From OAS926 sp035503715 (lineage in GTDB: Bacteria > Pseudomonadota > Alphaproteobacteria > Rhizobiales > Rhizobiaceae): DNA of 64,000 nucleotides. The notes under the pieces are model-generated. The model had not been told where the DNA came from. It made no database searches and was given only the letters and a program-made list of their open reading frames with translations. The stretch covers positions 1 to 64,000 of the forward strand of contig DATJTE010000203.1 in assembly GCA_035503715.1 (NCBI GenBank), written 5' to 3'. A program made the position numbers and the translations under genes. Of this stretch, positions 8,047 to 16,014 are shown piece by piece (position 1 is the stretch's first letter; each line of letters opens with the position of its first letter).

Positions 8047-9096
8047 ATGGCGAATTGGCATCAACGCGCGCTGCGCATCCTCATGATACCGGCGGCGCTT
8101 GCCATGCTCGGCGGCGCCAGCAGCACCACGCCGGCGCTGGTCGTCGATGTCGCGACGCGGCAGGTCCTGCACGAGGAGGAAGCGGGACATCCCTGGTATC
8201 CCGCCTCGACCACCAAGCTGATGACCGCGCTGCTGACCTTCGAAGCGCTGGAGAGCGGCACGGTGACGCTGAAAACGCCGGTCGTCATGTCCGCCAACGC
8301 GATGGACCAGTCGTTTCTCGTCGCGGGCCTGAAGATCGGCAGCACGATGACGCTGGAGGATGCGCTCTACGCGGCGATCGCCGGCTCCGCCAACGAGATC
8401 GCCGTTGCCATCGGCGAGACCGTCGCCGGGTCGGAAAAGACTTTCGTGGACGCCATGAACGAACGCGCAAAGCTGCTCGGCATGGATGCAACGCGTTTCC
8501 GCAACCCGAGCGGCCTGTTCGACCGCCAGCATCAATCATCGGCGCGCGATCTTGCCATCCTCGGCATCGAGGTCGCTGAGCGCTATCCGCAATATGAAGG
8601 GTTCTTCCGCGTGTCGCGCGTGATCATCGACGGCAAGCAGGTCGATTCCAACAATGTGCTGCTGTCGCGCTATCCGGGCACGATCGGCATGAAGACGGGC
8701 TTCGTCTGCCCGGCCGGGCGCAACATCGTGGCGCTGGCAAAACGCGACGGCCGGCAGATCATGGTGGTGCTGCTTGGCGCGACGACCGACCGCGAGCGCA
8801 ACGAGCGTGCCGCGAAATTCTTCACGGAAGCTTTCGCGGGACAACTCGGCGCAGGCGGCGGCGCGGTCACCGCCATTCGCAACACGGATGCCAAAGCGCC
8901 GGATATGCGGCGCAAGCTCTGCAGCGACGACTCCGCTGCCTATGAGGCCGAGCGTGATCTGCTGTTCCCGATGGGACTGCCCGGCCAGCCGACCTATCTC
9001 GAGCCGGCCGGGCCGATCGAGACGCGCGTCATCGCGACGTGGACCGGTTCGCTGCCGGGCGAAGTGCCTGTGCCGACGCCAAGGCCGGATTTGTAG
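8047..9096 (+). CDS. D-alanyl-D-alanine carboxypeptidase (low-molecular-weight PBP, peptidase S11)
   Basis: This 349-residue periplasmic serine peptidase trims the terminal D-Ala of peptidoglycan stem peptides. Visible catalytic motifs are S54-T-T-K57 (PASTTKLMT), SAN in the AIAGSANEIAVAIGE segment, and KTG in GMKTGFVCPAGRN. A short hydrophobic N-terminus (LRILMIPAALAMLGG) serves as signal peptide. The C-terminal part after about residue 265 is short and proline-rich, without the full PBP5 C-terminal beta domain or an evident amphipathic membrane anchor. ATG at 8047 is 20 bp after the transporter stop, so read-through from the metal operon is possible. The upstream part of the open frame overlaps the transporter and is rejected. 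Confidence 0.88.
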   Translation: MANWHQRALRILMIPAALAMLGGASSTTPALVVDVATRQVLHEEEAGHPWYPASTTKLMTALLTFEALESGTVTLKTPVVMSANAMDQSFLVAGLKIGSTMTLEDALYAAIAGSANEIAVAIGETVAGSEKTFVDAMNERAKLLGMDATRFRNPSGLFDRQHQSSARDLAILGIEVAERYPQYEGFFRVSRVIIDGKQVDSNNVLLSRYPGTIGMKTGFVCPAGRNIVALAKRDGRQIMVVLLGATTDRERNERAAKFFTEAFAGQLGAGGGAVTAIRNTDAKAPDMRRKLCSDDSAAYEAERDLLFPMGLPGQPTYLEPAGPIETRVIATWTGSLPGEVPVPTPRPDL

Positions 9097-9120
9097 GCGG
9101 TTACTACTGCCTCCGGACGG

Positions 9121-10089
9121 CTACGCCGACTGCAGCTCATCCTCGATATGCGCCTTGACGATGTCGTCGAAGTTTTGCTCGGCGCTGAAGCCGAGTTCAC
9201 GGGCGAACTTGGCCTCGAAACGCGTCGGCCAGTTCTTGACGATCGCCCACACGGCCTCGTCGGGCTGTTCCTTGATCAGCGCGGTGACATTGTTGCCGGC
9301 GACACGCGCCAGCGCCTCGATCTGCTCACCGACCGTGACGGCAACGCCGGGCATGGTGAGGTTGCGGCGCGGGCCGATCTTGCCCGAGTCGAGCCCAGCG
9401 GCGTGGATCAGGAACTTCACCGCCGAGCGCGGGCTGGCATGCGTGTGCAGCACGTCGCGCGGCACCGGCAGGATCGCTTCCTGCCCCGCCAGCGGCTCGC
9501 GGATGATGCCGGAGAAAAAGCTCGACGCCGCCTTGTTCGGCTTGCCGGGGCGCACGCAGATGGTCGGCAGGCGGATGCCGATGCCGTCAAAAAAGCCGCG
9601 CCGCGTGTAGTCGGTGAGCAGCAGCTCCGACATCAGCTTCTGCGTGCCGTAGGAGGACAGCGGCGTCTGCTGGAAATCGTCCGGGATCGTGTCGGGGAAC
9701 GGGGCGCCGAACACGGCGATGGACGAGGTGAAGATCACCTTCGGTCTGTCGCCCGAGAGACGGATCGCGTCGAACAGCGCGCGCGTGCCGTCGAGATTGA
9801 CGCGATAGCCGAGGTCGAAATTGGCTTCCGCCTCGCCCGAGACGATTCCGGCGAGGTGATAGATCATGTCCGGTTTCGCTGCGAGCAGCCCGGGGATCAT
9901 GCCTGGCTCGGACAGATCGCCGCGATGGCGCTTCACCTTGATCTTTTCGTGCAGCGGCGTTTCCGGCACGACGATGTCGTTCAGGATCAGATCGGTAATC
10001 GGCTGGCCGGCGAGTTGGCCGTCCTTCATCAGCCGGGCGATCAGCTTGCGGCCGACCATGCCGGCAGCGCCGGTGATCAGGATCTTCAT
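9121..10089 (-). CDS. NAD-dependent epimerase/dehydratase, DenD (D-erythronate dehydrogenase)-like
   Basis: This 322-residue extended SDR has the N-terminal Rossmann motif GAAGMVGRKL (residues 7-16), a substrate-site serine run in VIFTSSIAVFG, and catalytic Y-x-x-x-K in SSYGTQK. The sequence around LNDIVVPETP and PTICVRPGKPNKAASSFFSG resembles D-erythronate dehydrogenase, which oxidises D-erythronate at C2 in a four-carbon sugar-acid pathway. No other erythronate genes (OtnI/OtnC/kinase types) are nearby, so the substrate is uncertain. It is the last gene of a closely packed minus-strand run, starting one base after the stop of a small membrane-protein gene. Confidence 0.78.
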   Translation of the reverse strand: MKILITGAAGMVGRKLIARLMKDGQLAGQPITDLILNDIVVPETPLHEKIKVKRHRGDLSEPGMIPGLLAAKPDMIYHLAGIVSGEAEANFDLGYRVNLDGTRALFDAIRLSGDRPKVIFTSSIAVFGAPFPDTIPDDFQQTPLSSYGTQKLMSELLLTDYTRRGFFDGIGIRLPTICVRPGKPNKAASSFFSGIIREPLAGQEAILPVPRDVLHTHASPRSAVKFLIHAAGLDSGKIGPRRNLTMPGVAVTVGEQIEALARVAGNNVTALIKEQPDEAVWAIVKNWPTRFEAKFARELGFSAEQNFDDIVKAHIEDELQSA

Positions 10090-10090
10090 G

Positions 10091-10297
10091 TCACTCCCCC
10101 TCGCCGCGCCGGCTGCGGCCTCTCAGCCAGAAAAGCAGGAAGAACGCCGCGACGAACGCCACGCCGATGATGCCGGCCGCGATCGTCGAATAGTCGCCAA
10201 CGGCCAGCATGATCGTCGGCAGGTAAAAGGCGAAGAGGCCGAAGCCGAGAAGGATGATCGCGGCGGCAATCGCCGAATTGCGGGTGCTGTTGTCCAT
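10091..10297 (-). CDS. Small two-span membrane protein (68 aa)
   Basis: ATG at 10297 overlaps the SDR stop by one base (TGATG), and the stop at 10091 is one base from the next ATG. The 68 residues contain two hydrophobic segments, AIAAAIILLGFGLFAFYLP and GIIGVAFVAAFFLLFWL, and end in a basic tail (RGRSRRGEGE). No family is recognised. The size and two-helix layout resemble small subunits of tripartite transporters, but no large subunit is present, so this is only a comparison. Tight coupling on both sides argues that it is translated together with the flanking dehydrogenases. Confidence 0.7.
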   Translation of the reverse strand: MDNSTRNSAIAAAIILLGFGLFAFYLPTIMLAVGDYSTIAAGIIGVAFVAAFFLLFWLRGRSRRGEGE

Positions 10298-11055
10298 CAG
10301 AGCGAGAACCCGCCGTCGACCGCCATCACGGTGCCGGTGGTGAAGGCCGCTTCGTCCGAGGCAAGGTAGATGGCAATCGGCGCGATCTCGGAGGCATCCG
10401 CGACGCGGCCCATCGGCTGGCGCTGCACGAACATGTCGAGCGCCTTCTCCTTGCTGCCCCACTCCTTGCCAAGCGTCTCGACGCGATCTTCCCACGACGG
10501 CGACTTGAAGGTGCCGGGGGCAATCGCATTGCAACGGATGCCCTGTCTGATGAAATCGGCGGCAACGGACTTGGTGAGACCGATGACGGCCGCCTTTGAG
10601 GCGCCGTAGACATAACGGTTCGGAATGCCGCGAATGGATGACGCACCGGACGCGACGTTGACGATCGACGAGGTCTTGCCGGTTTGCGCCGCGCGCTCGA
10701 TCATGCCGGGCAGGAACGCGTGAATCGTGCGGTGCATGGATTTGACATTGAGGTCGAAGGAGAAATCCCAGTCCTTCTCCTCTGTGGTCAGCACTGTGCC
10801 GTGGTGCACAAAACCGGCGACGTTGACGAGGATGTCGATGTTGCCGACGGATTTCGCATAGGCCTCGACATCCTTGGTCGAGAGCACGTCCAGCTTCGAC
10901 GTCTTCGCGCCTTTAAGGTCGGCGAGCTTGTCCGCGGCGATATCGGACGCGTACACCGTCGCGCCCTCGCCGACGAACAATTCTGCGATCGACCGGCCGA
11001 TGCCCTGCACCGCAGCCGTGACCACAGCGATCTTCCCATTCAGCCTGCCAGCCAT
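10297..11055 (-). CDS. SDR oxidoreductase resembling BDH2/DHRS6
   Basis: This 252-residue classical short-chain dehydrogenase has TAAVQGIGRSIAELF for cofactor binding, NVAGF in place of NNAG, a catalytic tyrosine-lysine pair in YVYGASKAAVIGLTKS, and DGGFSL at the C-terminus. The stretches GFVHHGTVL, EKDWDFSFDLNVKSM and SVAADFIRQGIRCN are strikingly like mammalian DHRS6/BDH2, reported as a 3-hydroxybutyrate dehydrogenase and as 4-oxo-L-proline reductase. The conserved D at the end of beta-2 (YASDI) predicts NAD rather than NADP. It begins nine bases after the CDF gene stop. The substrate in this organism is unproven. Confidence 0.82.
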   Translation of the reverse strand: MAGRLNGKIAVVTAAVQGIGRSIAELFVGEGATVYASDIAADKLADLKGAKTSKLDVLSTKDVEAYAKSVGNIDILVNVAGFVHHGTVLTTEEKDWDFSFDLNVKSMHRTIHAFLPGMIERAAQTGKTSSIVNVASGASSIRGIPNRYVYGASKAAVIGLTKSVAADFIRQGIRCNAIAPGTFKSPSWEDRVETLGKEWGSKEKALDMFVQRQPMGRVADASEIAPIAIYLASDEAAFTTGTVMAVDGGFSL

Positions 11056-11064
11056 ATAAGTCCC

Positions 11065-12108
11065 TCAATGCTGATGCGCGTGGTCCTTGTCCGCGCATTC
11101 CCCGTATTCCGGCTCGACCGTTGCATGCGCGATACCATGCCGCGCGGCAAGCCGTTCCTTGATCGCGGTGACGGCGCCATGCGCGTCCGTGCCCTCGTTG
11201 AGGCAGGCGTGCAGCGTCGCCATGTTCTTCGAGCCATCCAGCGACCAGACGTGCATATGATGCACTTCGCGCACGCCGGCGACAGAGGTCTCGATGTCGC
11301 GCGCGATCCCGTCGCGGTCAAGCGAACCGGGCACACCTTCCAGCAGCACATGCGCTGCCTCGCGCATCAACCGCCAGGCGGTCGAGAGGATGAGGAGGGC
11401 GACGAGCACCGACAGGATCGGATCGATCGGCGTCCACCCCGTCCAGATGATGATAATCGCGGCGACGATCGCTGCCGCCGACCCCAGCATGTCGCCGACG
11501 ACGTGGACGATCGCGCCGCGCATGTTGAGGCTGGTGCGGTCGCCACCATGCAGCACGAAGAAGCCGGCGATATTGACCAGTAGGCCGCCGATGGCGACGA
11601 CGAGCATCGGACCGCCCAGCACGGGCGGCGGGTCCATGAAACGGAGGATTGCCTCGTAAACGATCCACACGGCGATGGCGAAGATGGTGATGCCGTTGGT
11701 GTAGGCAACCAGCGTCTTCACGCGGCCGAAGCCGTAGGTCATGCGCACCGTCGCGGGCCGGTCGCCGAGATGGAACGCATACCAGGCGAGCCAGAGCGCG
11801 ATCGAGTCGGTCAGCATGTGGCCGGCATCGGCGATCAGCGCCAGCGAGCCGGTGATCAGTCCGCCGATCGCTTCGGCGATCATGAAGCCGCCGGTCAGCA
11901 CCGCGGCGATCAGCACGCGCTTCTTGTCGGTCGAACCGTGGACGTGTGCACCCGGGCCATGAGAGTGGCCGTGGGAATGGCCGGCATGGTCATGGGAGTG
12001 GCCATGATCGTGCCCCTTATGGTCGTGCCCCTTATGGTCGTACCCCTTATGGTCGTGATCGTGGCTCAGGGCGAGGCTCCCGTGTGACAAAATAACGTTA
12101 CGGGCCAA
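11065..12108 (-). CDS. Cation diffusion facilitator (CDF) metal transporter with histidine-rich N-terminus
   Basis: This 347-residue inner-membrane metal/proton antiporter probably exports Zn2+ or Co2+. After a histidine/aspartate-rich cytoplasmic N-terminus of about 60 residues come six membrane helices. The helix-2 site is DAGHMLTDS (H-x-x-x-D) and the helix-5 site is HVVGDMLGS, the canonical HD/HD tetrahedral pair seen in ZitB/DmeF-like members. A C-terminal cytoplasmic domain with HHMHVWSLDGSKN follows. The frame opens with TTG immediately after the upstream GNAT stop (TGATTG), with no strong ribosome site; another TTG lies six codons later. The N-terminus includes three tandem five-residue repeats (DHKGY/H). 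Confidence 0.88.
   Translation of the reverse strand: MARNVILSHGSLALSHDHDHKGYDHKGHDHKGHDHGHSHDHAGHSHGHSHGPGAHVHGSTDKKRVLIAAVLTGGFMIAEAIGGLITGSLALIADAGHMLTDSIALWLAWYAFHLGDRPATVRMTYGFGRVKTLVAYTNGITIFAIAVWIVYEAILRFMDPPPVLGGPMLVVAIGGLLVNIAGFFVLHGGDRTSLNMRGAIVHVVGDMLGSAAAIVAAIIIIWTGWTPIDPILSVLVALLILSTAWRLMREAAHVLLEGVPGSLDRDGIARDIETSVAGVREVHHMHVWSLDGSKNMATLHACLNEGTDAHGAVTAIKERLAARHGIAHATVEPEYGECADKDHAHQH
12010..12054. repeat. Three tandem 15-bp repeats within the CDF gene
   Basis: Three head-to-tail copies of GTGCCCCTTATGGTC (12010-12024, 12025-12039, 12040-12054) differ by a single base in the third copy (GTA for GTG). On the coding strand they give Asp-His-Lys-Gly-His/Tyr units in the metal-binding N-terminus. 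Such perfect units can change copy number by slippage without breaking the frame. Confidence 0.85.
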
Positions 12109-12780
12109 TCACTTACGGAAGGTTTCGAGGCGCCGTTTCTGGTTTCCGTCACTATCAAAGTTGGAGGGGTCGAGCCAGCCCTCATAGGCCTTTTTAAGCG
12201 GCGCCCATTCCTTGTCGATGATCGAGTACCAGGCGGTGTCGCGGTTCTCACCCTTGATCACCAGATGCTGCCGGAACACACCTTCATGCGTGAAGCCGAA
12301 ACGGTCCGCGGCGCGCTTCGACGGCTCGTTGGCGTTGTTGCACTTCCACTCCCAGCGGCGATAACCGAGATCGTCGAAGGCGTGCTTCATGAAGAGGAAA
12401 TGCGCTTCGGTCGCTGCGGGTTTTCGCGCGACCAGTGGTCCCCAATAGATATGGCCGATCTCGATGACTCCATTTGCCGGATCGATGCGCATCAGCGTCT
12501 GGCGGCCGGCGACCTTGCCCGACGCCTTGTCGATGACGGCATAATAGACCGGGTCTTCGCTTTTCTCGGCCTTTTCCAGCCAGGGCTGGAAGGCGGCGCG
12601 CGTCTCCGGCGGATATTCGCCGAGGTAACGGAAGCGACCATCGGCATCGGTCACCGAAGATGCGGCGAAGAGCTCGTCACCATGTTTCACAGCGCTGAGC
12701 GGCTCCAGCCGTACATAGCGGCCATCCAGCACGACGCGCGGCGGGCGAGGACGGGCTGTCCAGTTCGAAAGATCTGTCAT
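12109..12780 (-). CDS. GNAT family N-acetyltransferase (RimJ/RimL-like)
   Basis: This 223-residue cytosolic acetyltransferase has the RimJ-type layout: a beta-rich start (VVLDGRYVRLEPL), a central VAGRQTLMRIDPANGVIEIGHIY strand region, and the acetyl-CoA-binding area around ARKPAATEAHFLFMKHAF, then NEPSKRAADRFGFTHEGVFRQ near the C-terminus. The family acetylates protein N-termini, antibiotics or small amines; the acceptor is unknown here. ATG at 12780 is chosen because the upstream extension overlaps the divergent VapBC promoter region. Its stop directly abuts the CDF start, so it may head the operon running to 9121. Confidence 0.83.
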   Translation of the reverse strand: MTDLSNWTARPRPPRVVLDGRYVRLEPLSAVKHGDELFAASSVTDADGRFRYLGEYPPETRAAFQPWLEKAEKSEDPVYYAVIDKASGKVAGRQTLMRIDPANGVIEIGHIYWGPLVARKPAATEAHFLFMKHAFDDLGYRRWEWKCNNANEPSKRAADRFGFTHEGVFRQHLVIKGENRDTAWYSIIDKEWAPLKKAYEGWLDPSNFDSDGNQKRRLETFRK

Positions 12781-12794
12781 TTTAGCTCGCAATC

Positions 12795-12823
12795 TTGAGA
12801 ATGGCAGCATAGCTGTATATGCT
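12795..12823 (+). promoter_or_regulatory. vapBC promoter with overlapping palindromic operator
   Basis: TTGAGA (12795-12800) and TATGCT (12818-12823) are spaced by 17 bp as a sigma-70-like promoter. AGCATA (12806-12811) and TATGCT (12818-12823) form an inverted repeat with a 6-bp spacer covering the spacer and -10. Type II antitoxin-toxin complexes normally bind palindromes in this position to autoregulate, so this is the expected VapBC operator. Confidence 0.55.
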
Positions 12824-12845
12824 TCCACGCAATGGAGTTAGGCCA

Positions 12846-13082
12846 ATGGCGATTACCCTTAGGAACACCGAAGTCGAAGCAATGATCCGCGAGATCGGCC
12901 GCCAGACCGGCGAAGGCCCGAGCGCCGTGATTGCACGCGCAGTCCGCAATTTGAACGGCCGCCGCCTGACCCCGGAAGAGTCTCGCGAGAAGTTTGAACG
13001 ACTGATGCGTGATGTGCCACCGCGCGACCCAAGCCTCACATGGAAAAAGCTCGAAGACGAAATGAATAGCATCATTGATTGA
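12846..13082 (+). CDS. vapB: VapB-type antitoxin (PSK/Rv0623-like)
   Basis: This 78-residue antitoxin has an N-terminal ribbon-helix-helix-like DNA-binding part (MAITLRNTEVEAMIREIGRQ) and a tail (REKFERLMRDVPPRDPSLTW) that wraps the toxin. The family neutralises a PIN-domain ribonuclease and autorepresses the operon. ATG at 12846 follows ATGGAG; the preceding in-frame codons overlap the promoter. The stop overlaps the toxin ATG by one base (TGATG), giving translational coupling. The pair is divergent from the GNAT gene. Base composition is slightly more AT-rich than in the neighbours, compatible with horizontal acquisition. Confidence 0.85.
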   Translation: MAITLRNTEVEAMIREIGRQTGEGPSAVIARAVRNLNGRRLTPEESREKFERLMRDVPPRDPSLTWKKLEDEMNSIID

Positions 13083-13492
13083 TGCCTGAAGCGGCCACCT
13101 CATGTGTGATAGACACCTCGGCGCTCGTGGCGATACTGGCGCGCGAACCTGATGCCATCACGTTGATTGATGCGTTGGGGTACTACCCTCACCGCATCTT
13201 GCCTCCCAGTTGCATCGTCGAGCTCTGCTCTTTGCGCACTCTTCCCATCGACATGCCAAACTGGTTGTCAAACTTCATCGATGAATACGAGGTTGCGGTA
13301 GTGCCGATGAGCGCCGACATCGCTTGGCGCGCAGCGGCCGCAGCCATTCGCTATGGTCGAGGTTCGGGTCACGCCGCAAAGCTGAACTTCGGTGACTGCA
13401 TGTCCTATGCCTTCTCACGCCATTTCGACGCACCGCTCCTGTTCAAGGGCGATGACTTCACTCACACCGATTTGACCTCAGCCCTCGCCTAG
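13082..13492 (+). CDS. vapC: VapC-type PIN-domain ribonuclease toxin
   Basis: This 136-residue PIN-domain toxin has acidic catalytic residues at expected places: D11 in CVIDTSALVAIL, E47 in SCIVELCS, D105 in LNFGDCMSYAFS, and D124/D125 in FKGDDFTHTDL. VapC enzymes cleave tRNA or rRNA with Mg2+ and stop translation when free of VapB. The ATG at 13082 shares a base with the antitoxin stop; a TTG one codon earlier is possible. All catalytic residues are intact, so it looks functional. The RNA target cannot be predicted. Confidence 0.88.
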   Translation: MPEAATSCVIDTSALVAILAREPDAITLIDALGYYPHRILPPSCIVELCSLRTLPIDMPNWLSNFIDEYEVAVVPMSADIAWRAAAAAIRYGRGSGHAAKLNFGDCMSYAFSRHFDAPLLFKGDDFTHTDLTSALA

Positions 13493-13503
13493 GAACTGAC
13501 CGA

Positions 13504-14694
13504 ATGCTCCATACCGTACCCGCCTTCGACCGCCTCGGCGAAGAGAATGCCTTTGCCGTGCTGGCGCGCGCGACCGCGCTGGCAGCGCAGGGCAAGGACA
13601 TCATCAACCTCGGCATCGGCCAGCCGGACTTCAAGACACCGGGGCATATCGTCGAAGCGGCAATCAAGGCGCTGAAGGACGGCCATCATGGCTACACCCC
13701 GGCCAACGGCCTTTTGGCGACGCGCGAGGCGGTGGTGCGCCGGACGCTGACCACGACAGGTATCGAGGTGTCGCCGGAGAATGTGATGATCCTGCCGGGC
13801 GGCAAGCCGACGATGTATGCCGCGATCATCATGTTCGGCGAGCCGGGCGCGGAGATCCTTTATCCCGATCCCGGCTTTCCGATCTACCGGTCGATGATCG
13901 AGTTCACCGGGACTACGCCCGTGCCGGTGCCGATCCGCGAGGAAAACGGTTTTGCCTTCTCGGCCGACGAGACGCTGGCGCTGATCACACCGAAGACACG
14001 GCTGCTGATCCTCAATTCGCCAGCAAATCCGACCGGCGGCGTCGCGCCGAAAGCCGAGATCGAGAAACTGGTGAAGGGTCTTGAGAAGCACCCGGACGTC
14101 GCGATCCTCTCGGACGAGATTTATGACGTGATGACCTATGACGGCGAGGCGCACACCTCGCTGCTCAGCTACCCGTCGATCCGCGACCGGCTGATCGTGC
14201 TGAACGGCTGGTCAAAAACCTGGGCGATGACCGGCTGGCGCATGGGCTGGTCGATCTGGCCGAACGGCGAGAAGAGCGCGTACCTCTACGACAAGGTGCG
14301 CAAGCTCGCGGTGAACTGCTGGTCGTGCGTGAATGCGCCCTCGCAATTCGCAGGCATTGCCGCGATCGACGGGCCGCAGGACGAGGTCGACACGATGATG
14401 CGCGCCTTCGACAAACGGCGAAAGCTCGTCGTCGACGGGCTGAACGATCTGCCGAACGTGTCCTGCATTACGCCGAAGGGCGCGTTCTACGCGTTTCCAA
14501 ACGTCGCCAAGACGGGTTGGAAGGCGAAGAAGCTGGCCTCCGCACTGCTGGAGGACGCCGGCGTCGCGCTGATCGGCGGGCCGGATTTCGGCATCCTCGG
14601 CGAAGGCTACATCCGGCTCTCCTACGCGAATTCGGAAGAGAATATTTCGCGAGCGCTGGAGCGGATGCGGGCGTTCCTTAGCAAGAACACATGA
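13504..14694 (+). CDS. Pyridoxal-phosphate aminotransferase, class I/II (AspC-like)
   Basis: This 396-residue fold-type I aminotransferase has GIGQPDFKTP near the N-terminus, HHGYTPANGLLATREAV in the cofactor-phosphate region, NSPANPTGG (about residue 174), SDEIYDVM with the PLP-interacting aspartate and tyrosine, and the Schiff-base lysine in SKTWAMTGWRMGW (about residue 238). A substrate-carboxylate arginine is expected in the YIRLSYAN segment. These features fit broad-specificity aspartate/aromatic aminotransferases acting on 2-oxoglutarate. It starts 11 bp after vapC; a secreted Kazal protein follows at once. The amino donor cannot be decided. Confidence 0.88.
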   Translation: MLHTVPAFDRLGEENAFAVLARATALAAQGKDIINLGIGQPDFKTPGHIVEAAIKALKDGHHGYTPANGLLATREAVVRRTLTTTGIEVSPENVMILPGGKPTMYAAIIMFGEPGAEILYPDPGFPIYRSMIEFTGTTPVPVPIREENGFAFSADETLALITPKTRLLILNSPANPTGGVAPKAEIEKLVKGLEKHPDVAILSDEIYDVMTYDGEAHTSLLSYPSIRDRLIVLNGWSKTWAMTGWRMGWSIWPNGEKSAYLYDKVRKLAVNCWSCVNAPSQFAGIAAIDGPQDEVDTMMRAFDKRRKLVVDGLNDLPNVSCITPKGAFYAFPNVAKTGWKAKKLASALLEDAGVALIGGPDFGILGEGYIRLSYANSEENISRALERMRAFLSKNT

Positions 14695-14705
14695 GGAGGA
14701 TTGTG

Positions 14706-15020
14706 ATGCGGAACCTGTTGCTTGCACTGATGTTCGGACTGTCGTTGTTATCCGGCGCCTATGCCGACGAACCCGCTGTCGTCGGTGGTCCGGGCGCGAC
14801 GTGCGGCGGCATCGCCGGCTTGCAATGCGGATCGACCGAGTTCTGCGAGTTTCCCGCAGGCACCTGCGGCGCGGCGGATCAGACCGGCACCTGCGAAGTG
14901 AAGCCGGAGGCCTGCACGCGCGAGTTCAGGCCGGTGTGCGGCTGCGACGACAAGACCTATCCGAACGACTGCGAACGCAGGGCGGCAGGTGTGGCGTTGC
15001 TCAAGGAAGGCGAGTGCTGA
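14706..15020 (+). CDS. Secreted Kazal-type serine protease inhibitor domain protein
   Basis: This 104-residue exported protein has a signal peptide (MRNLLLALMFGLSLLSGAYA, then DEP). The mature part has ten cysteines. The C-terminal module, EACTREFRPVCGCDDKTY followed by PNDCERRAAG and a final GEC, matches the Kazal pattern with its C-G-x-D-x-x-T-Y core. The preceding region, CGGIAGLQCGSTEFCEF, is a second cysteine-rich segment. ATG at 14706 has GAGGAGG seven bases upstream; ATG at 14691, overlapping the aminotransferase stop, is less well placed. Kazal domains inhibit serine proteases in animals; the bacterial role is unknown, perhaps against host or competitor proteases. Confidence 0.8.
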   Translation: MRNLLLALMFGLSLLSGAYADEPAVVGGPGATCGGIAGLQCGSTEFCEFPAGTCGAADQTGTCEVKPEACTREFRPVCGCDDKTYPNDCERRAAGVALLKEGEC

Positions 15021-15024
15021 ACCT

Positions 15025-15780
15025 TTAGCCACGTCCGACGAACGGCATCTTCGTCGCCATCACCGTCATGAACAGCACGTTGGCGTCGAGCGGCAGGCTC
15101 GCCATGTGAAGAACCGCGTCAGCGACGCGCTGCGGGTCCATCGTCGCCTCGACCGCGATCGAGCCATTCGCCTGCGGCACGCCGGTGGTCATCGGCTGCG
15201 CCATCTCGGTCAGCGCATTGCCGATGTCGATCTGCCCGCAGGCGATGTCGAACGGCCGGCCGTCGAGTGCCAGCGTCCTCGTCAGGCCGGTGATGGCGTG
15301 TTTCGTCGCCGTGTAGGGCACCGAGCCCGGACGCGGCGCGTAAGCTGAGATCGAACCGTTGTTGATGATGCGGCCGCCCTGCGGGTCCTGCCTGCGCATC
15401 ATGCGGAAGGCGGCGCGGGCGCACAGGAACGAACCGGTGAGGTTCACCGCGACGACGTCGTTCCACACCTCGACCGGGATCTCGTCGATCAGCGTCGACT
15501 TGTAGCCCATGCCGGCATTGTTGAAGAGGAGATCAATGCGGCCAAAAGCTTCCGCCGCTGTTTCGAACAGGTCGTCGACCTGTTCGGCCTTCGACACGTC
15601 GCAGACAATCGCCAGCGCCTTCGCCTCATGTTTGCCAGCGGCTTTCACGGCCTCGTCGAGCACTGACTGACGGCGGCCGCAGAACACCGTGTTCCAGCCG
15701 GCGGCGAGAAGCGCCGTGGCAACGGCCCTGCCGATGCCCGTTCCCGCGCCGGTGACGACAGCGGTCTTGCGGTTCGCCAT
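15025..15780 (-). CDS. Short-chain dehydrogenase/reductase
   Basis: This 251-residue classical SDR has TGAGTGIGRAVA for cofactor binding, NNAGMGY, a catalytic serine in INNGSISAYAP, and Y-T-A-T-K in VPYTATKHAITGLTRT. CGRRQ after beta-2 suggests NADP preference. The remainder follows the usual one-domain fold with a variable C-terminus. It converges on the Kazal gene with four bases between stops and has no obvious operon partner, so the substrate is unknown. Confidence 0.85.
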   Translation of the reverse strand: MANRKTAVVTGAGTGIGRAVATALLAAGWNTVFCGRRQSVLDEAVKAAGKHEAKALAIVCDVSKAEQVDDLFETAAEAFGRIDLLFNNAGMGYKSTLIDEIPVEVWNDVVAVNLTGSFLCARAAFRMMRRQDPQGGRIINNGSISAYAPRPGSVPYTATKHAITGLTRTLALDGRPFDIACGQIDIGNALTEMAQPMTTGVPQANGSIAVEATMDPQRVADAVLHMASLPLDANVLFMTVMATKMPFVGRG

Positions 15781-15904
15781 GTCTCATCCTCCTAGGCTTT
15801 TAAGCCGCAATTCCGGACGCAGAACCGCGCACACTTCTGCTGGAATTGCTCTGAAGGATGGCATCGCAAATGGGGGAAGATTGGGCAAGCGCGCCCGTAC
15901 AAAA

Positions 15905-15930
15905 AGGGCGGCCAGGTAGGCGGCCGCCCT
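15905..15930 (-). terminator. Rho-independent terminator of the ABA4-like operon
   Basis: AGGGCGGCC (15905-15913) and GGCCGCCCT (15922-15930) form a perfect 9-bp stem with an 8-base loop. On the minus strand the stem is followed by TTTTT. It lies 85 bp past the stop of the membrane-protein gene at 16015. Confidence 0.8.
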
Positions 15931-16014
15931 GATCTGAACCGGTCTTGGGAGGAGGATAGGCCGATCCGACTGTCGAAAATGATGCGCTTCGTGGGTTAAC
16001 GCATCGTTAACGCC

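Noticed and set aside
12010..12054. CRISPR-like tandem repeats
   Set aside because: The 15-bp copies are directly adjacent without spacers and lie inside an intact transporter gene, coding for DHKGH units.
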